Source of the DNA: Planctomycetaceae bacterium
GTDB lineage: Bacteria; Planctomycetota; Planctomycetia; Pirellulales; Thermoguttaceae
Direction of reading: 5' to 3'
Assembly (NCBI GenBank): GCA_031259095.1
Contig: JAIRLW010000492.1
Location: 1-11,302 of the forward strand
Length of the DNA stretch: 11,302 nucleotides
Of the stretch, positions 7,604 through 11,302 are shown piece by piece; position 1 is the stretch's first letter, and each line of letters starts with the position of its first letter. Both the position numbers and the translations under genes were made by a program. The notes beneath the pieces are model-generated. The model did no database searches, was not told the DNA's origin, and saw only the letters and a list, made by a program, of their open reading frames with translations.

Positions 7604-8374
7604 TTACGGATATTCAATTCCAAGCGAACCGGTTTCATTTTGCGGACATTCATTCTGAATAGACGCTGTTGAAATAATTTTTGAGACAACATTAGAAAAT
7701 TTTCCTTTTTTTCCGCCGAGCAGTTTACCGATATACGGCAGAAAAAACGGGGCTTCATATTCTATTGTTGCAATAATATCCCGTGTCCAAGGTTGGGAAT
7801 CATCGCCTTCTCCCAATTCGAAAGAGACATTTGTCGCAATTTCGGCATAACCATATTTTTTGACACGATATCTTTCAGCGATGGCAGGTTTTTTCTTTCC
7901 TTCGAGATAATCATCGTAGGCGTTCCAAAAATTGGTACAGTTTTGCGAATCGGAAGGCGTGTTTTTCATTCCGCAGGCAAACGGCGTCATGGCGTAAACG
8001 GCGGAACGTGTACCGTATATTCTTGCTTTTTCCGTAATAAAATCGTCGTTACGATCTTCGGGAAACGCCGCCGTCGTATGAACCGAAGCCGAACGCGCCG
8101 CGGAATAAGCCGCAAACATTGTTCCAAGTTTCGCCTGAAACATTAATGTTGTTTCAAGAAATACCGCAACAAGTATCAGATAAATCGGAAAAATCATCAC
8201 AAACGATAACGCATACGCCGCACCGCTTTCCTCTTGACGAAGTTTCAATAACCGTTGCCATTGAATAAAACGTAACGAATAAATCGTCAGCGCCAATACA
8301 ACTATTCCCGAAACCGCCCACGCAATTCCAAGAAATTCCATTGAATAAAATAATTCGCAATAAAATTGTTTCAT
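7604..8374 (-). CDS. tadE: TadE-like minor pseudopilin
   Basis: 256 aa from the ATG at 8372-8374. This start forms an ATGA overlap with the TGA stop of the upstream 60-aa gene (8371-8373), so I prefer it to a TTG four codons earlier (8386). Two membrane segments: residues 13-33, and 53-75 within ESGAAYALSFVMIFPIYLILV, the TadE-type helix. FAAYSAARSASVH (88-99) matches the position of the usual TadE 'AAREGAR' block after the helix. Near the C-terminus TIEYEAPFFLPYIGKLLGG resembles the ending of longer TadE proteins. The extra first membrane helix, which puts the TadE helix internal, is unlike the usual short N-terminal leader. The +5 glutamate of a prepilin site is absent here, so processing is uncertain. 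Confidence 0.7.
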   Translation of the reverse strand: MKQFYCELFYSMEFLGIAWAVSGIVVLALTIYSLRFIQWQRLLKLRQEESGAAYALSFVMIFPIYLILVAVFLETTLMFQAKLGTMFAAYSAARSASVHTTAAFPEDRNDDFITEKARIYGTRSAVYAMTPFACGMKNTPSDSQNCTNFWNAYDDYLEGKKKPAIAERYRVKKYGYAEIATNVSFELGEGDDSQPWTRDIIATIEYEAPFFLPYIGKLLGGKKGKFSNVVSKIISTASIQNECPQNETGSLGIEYP

Positions 8375-8553
8375 AAAACCGGCCAACCTGTAATAACGGC
8401 AAGAAGTCCGTAAAGGGCTGTAAATGCCTTGATAAAATACACCAGTAAAAAAAACGTCATCGGAACCGATACCGCCGTGATCATCACCACATCCAACGCT
8501 TCGGAACCGCGCCGAAATTGTTTTTGTTTTTTAATACAAAATTGTTTTCTCAT
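8371..8553 (-). CDS. Small prepilin-like protein (60 aa)
   Basis: A longer frame starts at 8643, but that part overlaps the peptidase gene. The ATG at 8551-8553 gives an ATGA overlap with the cpaA stop (8550-8552), so translation is probably coupled. The 60-aa product has a basic leader (MRKQFCIKKQKQFRRG) and then SEALDVVMITAVSV, with G16 at -1 and Asp at +5 where prepilins have Glu, followed by a hydrophobic helix to about residue 42 and an ending in TGWPVL. The pattern matches the Flp pilin and the TadE-like protein of the same operon, so this is likely a minor pilin or a second small pseudopilin. Its own stop overlaps the tadE start. It would be missed by length-filtered gene callers or given a wrong start. 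Confidence 0.65.
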   Translation of the reverse strand: MRKQFCIKKQKQFRRGSEALDVVMITAVSVPMTFFLLVYFIKAFTALYGLLAVITGWPVL

Positions 8554-9170
8554 TTTTGAAATAAAAATTCTAATCCGTTGAAAAAGACAAATATTAACGC
8601 AACAAAAAAACAGGGAGCAAGCGGAATCGGTTCTTTGAGCCAATGCTGTTGTTCTTCACTTGGAGGATCAATCCAAAGCGGCAGAAACCAATGACCAACC
8701 CGATGATAAATTGTTGTTATTAAAAATACCGGTCCCTTGTCCCAAATAATTCCGATTAAACCGAGCGTTGCGGCGATAATGTAACTGACAGCAATGATAG
8801 TAATTCCATTTTGGAAGCCCATACCGGCTCCAATCACTGCCGCCAGTTTCACATCGCCTGCTCCGCCTTGCCGTAACAGGTACGGAATTAAAACAATACC
8901 GAAACAGATTATCATTCCCAAAAACGAATTGGTTATATTCTGTCTGTTCAGTATTAACTGAAACAAAATCACAATACAAAATGCGGAATACGTCAACCAG
9001 TTCGGAATCTTCCGCATTTTGTAATCGCAAACAGCGGCGATAAAAAGTGTTATGAAAACAATACCGACAATGATCGTATCCGCAGACGGTTCCTGTCCGG
9101 CGACTTTACACAAATAAAAGTATAAAATCACAAAAATAGGAAGTAATAACAATATCAGTATGTATTTCAT
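8550..9170 (-). CDS. cpaA: A24-family prepilin peptidase CpaA/TadV
   Basis: 206 aa polytopic membrane aspartyl protease that removes leader peptides from Flp prepilin and pseudopilins at the cytoplasmic face. Both catalytic aspartates are visible: D49 in AAVCDYKMRKIPNWLT and D106 in the GxGD motif GGAGDVKLA (102-110). Hydrophobic segments lie at about 2-20, 31-48, 60-75, 84-98, 110-146 and near the C-terminus (about 182-203). A polar loop at about 160-182 (HWFLPLWIDPPSEEQQHW) is longer than in minimal TadV proteins. There is no N-terminal cysteine-containing DiS domain, as is normal for CpaA/TadV, but that domain occurs as a separate gene two positions upstream. The start is 9 bp after the pilin stop, and the stop overlaps the next ATG. 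Confidence 0.93.
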   Translation of the reverse strand: MKYILILLLLPIFVILYFYLCKVAGQEPSADTIIVGIVFITLFIAAVCDYKMRKIPNWLTYSAFCIVILFQLILNRQNITNSFLGMIICFGIVLIPYLLRQGGAGDVKLAAVIGAGMGFQNGITIIAVSYIIAATLGLIGIIWDKGPVFLITTIYHRVGHWFLPLWIDPPSEEQQHWLKEPIPLAPCFFVALIFVFFNGLEFLFQK

Positions 9171-9179
9171 GAACTTTTC

Positions 9180-9386
9180 TTACTCAACTGTAATTGGATC
9201 ATCAGGATTTGATTCATTCCATTTCTCCCACCAAGCTTGTGCAGTCTCAACAATACTTCTTCCCCAGAAGATAATCACAGCAAGAACTGCTACACCAATT
9301 GCAATTATCATGACAGTTTCAAGGGAAGCGGTGCCGGTTTCATCGTTGTGAAATCGTTTCAGGATTTCGTAAAAATTGTTTTTCAT
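9180..9386 (-). CDS. flp: Flp-type major pilin precursor
   Basis: 68 aa. Leader of 18 residues ending in DETG, then TASLETVMIIAIGVAVLAVIIFWG. G18 is the -1 residue and E23 is +5, the conserved Glu of type IV prepilins. The predicted mature pilin is 50 aa: a hydrophobic helix and a short acidic, Trp-rich tail (AWWEKWNESNPDDP). The usual Tyr after the Glu in Flp pilins is Thr here. A strong Shine-Dalgarno (AAAGGA, 9395-9400) with 8-base spacing supports the ATG and fits high expression. It lies directly upstream of the cpaA peptidase that would process it. A 34-bp AT-rich gap precedes it and could hold its own promoter, but no convincing -35/-10 pair is visible. Confidence 0.88.
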   Translation of the reverse strand: MKNNFYEILKRFHNDETGTASLETVMIIAIGVAVLAVIIFWGRSIVETAQAWWEKWNESNPDDPITVE

Positions 9387-9420
9387 AAAAGTAATCCTTT
9401 CGTAAAAAGATTTAAATTAA

Positions 9421-10134
9421 TTAATTGCCGTTTCCACATTGGTTACGGCAAAGACGCTGGAGGAGGAAGCCGAAATAGAATACCCAAATAATCGTATTGA
9501 TTGCCGACGTCAATACAACAATAGTAACAATATCTTGTTCTGCACAATCACCTGTTAAACGAATATTGTAGTGAATATGAATAGAATAAAATACTGTTAT
9601 AAAAATAATTAAATAAAGAGAAACACCAACAATCAAATATAATAATTTTATCAATAATTGATAAATACGAATTGGGCGACGGAATACAACTTTAATGACA
9701 ACATAGCAAAGCAAACTTATCAAAACACTTAATAACAACATGAGCGACTCACACAATAACAATGCGTTTTCAGAAGGTTTTTCTGACAATAACAATAAAT
9801 ATTCATGTTCGACAGATTTTTCTAACGATAAATTTGCTAACGAGATAATCAAGGTAAAAAATATAACAATAAAAACACTCAAAAGTTCAGTACGTACATA
9901 TCTAAAATCAATTTTTGTATGACAAGTCCGGCATTTTCCTTTTACTAAAATCCAACCAAGTAACGGAAATAATTCCCATAATCGGAGTCTTCTGCCGCAA
10001 TGCGGACAATGTGAAAATGTAAAAACATTTTCTCCGCGCGGCAGTCGGTAAAGAAGGACATTCATATATCCTCCCAACATCAAGCCGAGAAACAAATACC
10101 AAAGGATAATAATACCAATAGGAAAAATTGTCAT
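9421..10134 (-). CDS. Prepilin peptidase N-terminal (DiS) domain membrane protein without peptidase aspartates
   Basis: 237 aa. Residues 3-24 are a membrane segment leading into GGYMNVLLYRLPRGE (21-35), then a four-cysteine element C43-PHC46 ... C68-RTC71 within HCPHCGRRLRLWELFPLLGW and a final RYVRTELLSV (78-87). This is the DiS domain (PF06750 type) found at the N-terminus of PilD-like bifunctional leader peptidases, linked to zinc binding and N-methylation of mature pilins. The remaining 150 residues form about four more membrane helices but contain neither a D-x5-IPN motif nor GxGD, so leader cleavage by this protein is not expected. It looks like the missing half of the cpaA product encoded two genes downstream. 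It is the first gene of the cluster. No strong Shine-Dalgarno is visible before the ATG at 10132-10134. Confidence 0.78.
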   Translation of the reverse strand: MTIFPIGIIILWYLFLGLMLGGYMNVLLYRLPRGENVFTFSHCPHCGRRLRLWELFPLLGWILVKGKCRTCHTKIDFRYVRTELLSVFIVIFFTLIISLANLSLEKSVEHEYLLLLSEKPSENALLLCESLMLLLSVLISLLCYVVIKVVFRRPIRIYQLLIKLLYLIVGVSLYLIIFITVFYSIHIHYNIRLTGDCAEQDIVTIVVLTSAINTIIWVFYFGFLLQRLCRNQCGNGN

Positions 10135-10158
10135 TATTCAGGTTTTCTACAATAATTG

Positions 10159-10173
10159 CGTCCCTACGGGACG
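10159..10173. repeat. Mini-hairpin, cgtccc stem, tac loop
   Basis: Stem cgtccc/gggacg of 6 bp around a three-base tac loop. It lies 25 bp before the first Tad-cluster gene, so it would be in that gene's leader RNA if transcription starts further upstream. Stem sequence is shared with the next hairpin at 10209-10226. Confidence 0.85.
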
Positions 10174-10208
10174 TGGATCATTCTGTTTTTTTGTTTTTTA
10201 GTAACATG

Positions 10209-10226
10209 CCGTCCCTAACGGGACGG
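10209..10226. repeat. Mini-hairpin, ccgtccc stem, taac loop
   Basis: Stem ccgtccc/gggacgg of 7 bp around a four-base taac loop. It shares the gtccc/gggac core with the element at 10159-10173, making them two members of one subfamily. Confidence 0.85.
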
Positions 10227-10380
10227 AAATTTTCATGATTCATTCCCACTAATGTTCCCCCCAAAGGAGATAATCAGAAAAATGCTACTGAATAATTACC
10301 TTTAATATAATTATGTCATTTCACGCCGTTAACTCTCATGTGAATTTTTATTTTGTGATTATCCTCATGATATTTTCCTA

Positions 10381-10438
10381 CGCCCTGAAAGGGCAATATA
10401 ACCGTTTGATTCACAAAATATACTGCCCTTTCAGGGCG
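10381..10438. repeat. Inverted pair of gccct-gaa-agggc hairpins
   Basis: Hairpin 10382-10394 (gccct, loop gaa, agggc) and hairpin 10425-10437 (gccct, loop ttc, agggc) are the same element in opposite orientation, separated by 30 bp of AT-rich DNA. Their outer arms (10381-10395 and 10424-10438) are perfect 15-bp inverted repeats, so the pair can also fold as one large stem-loop. The arrangement is like the paired REP units of a BIME. Confidence 0.9.
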
Positions 10439-10458
10439 ACCTTTATGGAGGATTCCAA

Positions 10459-10477
10459 CCCGCCGCGTTGCGGCGGG
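10459..10477. repeat. Mini-hairpin, cccgccgc stem, gtt loop
   Basis: Stem cccgccgc/gcggcggg of 8 bp, entirely G-C, around a gtt loop. This is the most stable hairpin of the field. Its loop is the reverse complement of the aac loops at 10526-10538 and 10551-10569, so it is probably the same type in the other orientation. No U-run follows on either strand, so it is not a canonical terminator. Confidence 0.9.
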
Positions 10478-10489
10478 CCGGCTTATGTT

Positions 10490-10502
10490 GCCCTTTCAGG
10501 GC
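10490..10502. repeat. Mini-hairpin, gccct-ttc-agggc
   Basis: A third copy of the gccct/agggc element, in the same orientation as 10425-10437 and again preceded by t and followed by g. Confidence 0.9.
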
Positions 10503-10525
10503 GTTAGGATTTTAAATCATCGTCC

Positions 10526-10538
10526 GCCCCAACGGGGC
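10526..10538. repeat. Mini-hairpin, gcccc-aac-ggggc
   Basis: Stem gcccc/ggggc of 5 bp around an aac loop. It belongs by loop to the aac/gtt group and differs from its neighbours in the stem. Confidence 0.88.
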
Positions 10539-10550
10539 AATCCGCATTAG

Positions 10551-10569
10551 CGTAGGGCAACGCCCTACG
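10551..10569. repeat. Mini-hairpin, cgtagggc-aac-gccctacg
   Basis: Perfect 8-bp stem around an aac loop, only 12 bp from the previous aac-loop hairpin. Confidence 0.9.
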
Positions 10570-10593
10570 AATCGTATTTCCCTTGAAAATAAA

Positions 10594-10606
10594 GCCCTGA
10601 AAGGGC
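10594..10606. repeat. Mini-hairpin, gccct-gaa-agggc
   Basis: Fourth exact copy of the gccct/agggc element, in the same orientation as 10382-10394 and followed by gc. Confidence 0.9.
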
Positions 10607-10714
10607 GCAAGCCTAAATATTGTAATCATAATCCAACACGATTGTAATACTAATTCTGCCGTGAATCTGATTCATGACAACATCCAAAATGTTACACCAC
10701 ACATTGCGGTGTTT

Positions 10715-10727
10715 CGGCGAAACGCCG
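10715..10727. repeat. Mini-hairpin, cggcg-aaa-cgccg
   Basis: Five-bp GC-only stem around an aaa loop, 35 bp downstream of the Sel1 gene stop on the minus strand. There is no U-run next to it, so it does not qualify as an intrinsic terminator, though it could protect the mRNA 3' end. Confidence 0.75.
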
Positions 10728-10761
10728 TCTATCTTGTGTTTGTTTTATTTTATAGTTACGT

Positions 10762-11302
10762 TTATTTTTCATTCGATTCTAACTTTTTGAGTATATCAAT
10801 TGCCTCTTGGTAATTATTCTTTGCAGCTTTTTGAAACCATTCTTTGGCTTGTGTTATATCTTTATCAACACCGTTACCGTTTAAATAATAAACACCAAGT
10901 TTGTATTGAGCATCAGCAAATCCTGCTCGCGCTGACTGGTCATAATACTCATATGCTTTTTGAAACCATTTTTTGGCTTGTGTGATATCTTTATCAACAC
11001 CTTTACCATCTCGATAAAATTCACCGAGTTTATTCTGTGAACCTATATCTCCTTGTTCAGCCGACTTTTGGAACCATTTGAATGCTTCTGTATAGTTTTG
11101 TGAAACACCATCACCGTCTTTATAACAACAACCAAGAAGATATTGTGCAACTACCTCTCCTTGTTCAGCTGCTTTTTTATACCACTTTACTGCTTCGGTT
11201 CTGTTTTGAGTAACACTTTCGTCACCGTAATAATAGCAAAAACCAATACGAAACAGTGCGTCTTTATGTCCTTGTTCAGCCGCTTTTTTATACCACTTTA
11301 TC
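10762..11302 (-). CDS. Sel1-repeat protein, C-terminal part (start outside window)
   Basis: An open minus frame enters from the right edge and ends at TAA (10762-10764), giving 179 visible residues. It has no start codon inside the window and therefore escapes start-based ORF finding. The sequence is a run of Sel1-like (TPR-related) repeats: WYKKAAEQG at residues 3-11 and 40-48, WFQKSAEQG at 76-84, then WFQKA at 112 and 155, each followed by an A-x-x-x-LG-x-x-Y-x-x-G-x-GV pattern. The Trp spacing is 37, 36, 36 and 43, so the fourth unit has about seven extra residues (YEYYDQS). Sel1 repeats form alpha-solenoids for protein-protein contacts; partner and location are unknown. It is separated from the Tad cluster by 627 bp of hairpins, so a direct link is doubtful. 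Confidence 0.92.
   Translation of the reverse strand, partial: IKWYKKAAEQGHKDALFRIGFCYYYGDESVTQNRTEAVKWYKKAAEQGEVVAQYLLGCCYKDGDGVSQNYTEAFKWFQKSAEQGDIGSQNKLGEFYRDGKGVDKDITQAKKWFQKAYEYYDQSARAGFADAQYKLGVYYLNGNGVDKDITQAKEWFQKAAKNNYQEAIDILKKLESNEK

Larger units (their letters stand above)
10135..10761. other. Gene-free region packed with short GC-rich hairpins
   Basis: There is no credible gene in these 627 bases. The only longer plus frame (10313-10507) runs straight through the hairpins and has no family character. The background is AT-rich, interrupted by at least ten perfect short palindromes with 5-8 bp GC-rich stems and 3-4 base loops, listed separately. The region separates two minus-strand genes, so it holds the 3' flank of the Sel1 gene and the promoter and 5' leader of the Tad cluster. 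I could not pick a convincing promoter. Confidence 0.85.

Noticed and set aside
7793..8146. 117-codon plus-strand ORF
   Set aside because: Antisense to tadE, with an arginine-rich tail and no recognisable domain.
8554..8643. 30-residue N-terminal extension of the 60-aa prepilin-like gene
   Set aside because: It lies wholly inside cpaA in another frame and would bury the prepilin leader; the ATG at 8551-8553 in an ATGA overlap is a better start.
9387..9420. Promoter for the flp pilin gene
   Set aside because: The gap is AT-rich, but no -35/-10 pair with acceptable spacing could be identified.
10459..10477. Intrinsic terminator of the Sel1 gene or Tad operon
   Set aside because: The stem is strong, but no U-run follows on either strand and it is about 300 bp from the Sel1 stop.
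10313..10507. 64-codon plus-strand ORF
   Set aside because: It is read through several palindromic hairpins, has low-complexity composition and no ribosome-binding site or family features.
10800..10985. 61-codon plus-strand ORF
   Set aside because: It lies antisense to the Sel1-repeat gene, and its internal repetition (LFETI.WLV) is just the reverse of the Sel1 codons.

Overview
The window looks like part of a low-GC Planctomycetota genome, possibly a gut lineage. This rests on the kind of Tad-pilus gene set present, in particular a large TadG-like membrane protein and an FHA-TadA fusion, and on an intergenic field of GC-rich mini-hairpins in an AT-rich background. The lineage is inferred from general resemblance only; there is no rRNA or other marker gene here.

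Layout: (i) 1-247 is a perfect-register 21-bp tandem repeat. It is open in the plus frame as a heptapeptide repeat running off the left edge, and a terminator-like hairpin follows 5 bases after its stop. (ii) 248-479 is AT-rich and holds a 34-codon gene fragment (381-485, plus) that meets the tadA 3' end tail to tail. (iii) 480-10134 is one long minus-strand cluster, read from high to low coordinates: a prepilin-peptidase N-terminal-domain (DiS) membrane protein without peptidase aspartates, a Flp pilin, a CpaA/TadV A24 peptidase, a 60-aa prepilin-like protein, a TadE protein, a TadG-like protein, a long TadE-like pseudopilin, an unknown one-TM protein, a CpaB/RcpC-like SAF protein, and an FHA-TadA/CpaF ATPase. 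Short gaps and two ATGA stop/start overlaps suggest a single operon. (iv) 10135-10761 has no gene and carries at least ten short GC-rich hairpins with small loops. (v) 10762-11302 is the 3' part of a minus-strand Sel1-repeat gene running off the right edge.

Working together: the Flp pilin and several pseudopilin-like proteins share a G-xxx-L-[E/D]-x-V-M-I processing and membrane signature. The A24 peptidase would cleave them, perhaps helped by the separate DiS-domain protein. TadA would power assembly, and the CpaB-like, TadG-like and unknown proteins would act in the envelope. The secretin (RcpA/CpaC), TadZ/CpaE and the inner-membrane platform TadB/TadC are absent from the window, so the machine must be completed elsewhere or be incomplete.

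The most interesting points are the split DiS/A24 peptidase pair, the apparently ligand-dead FHA domain on TadA, the tadA 3' junction bordered by a gene fragment instead of tadBC, the heptapeptide repeat whose changes keep both protein and palindrome, and the hairpin field with conserved loops and varying stems.
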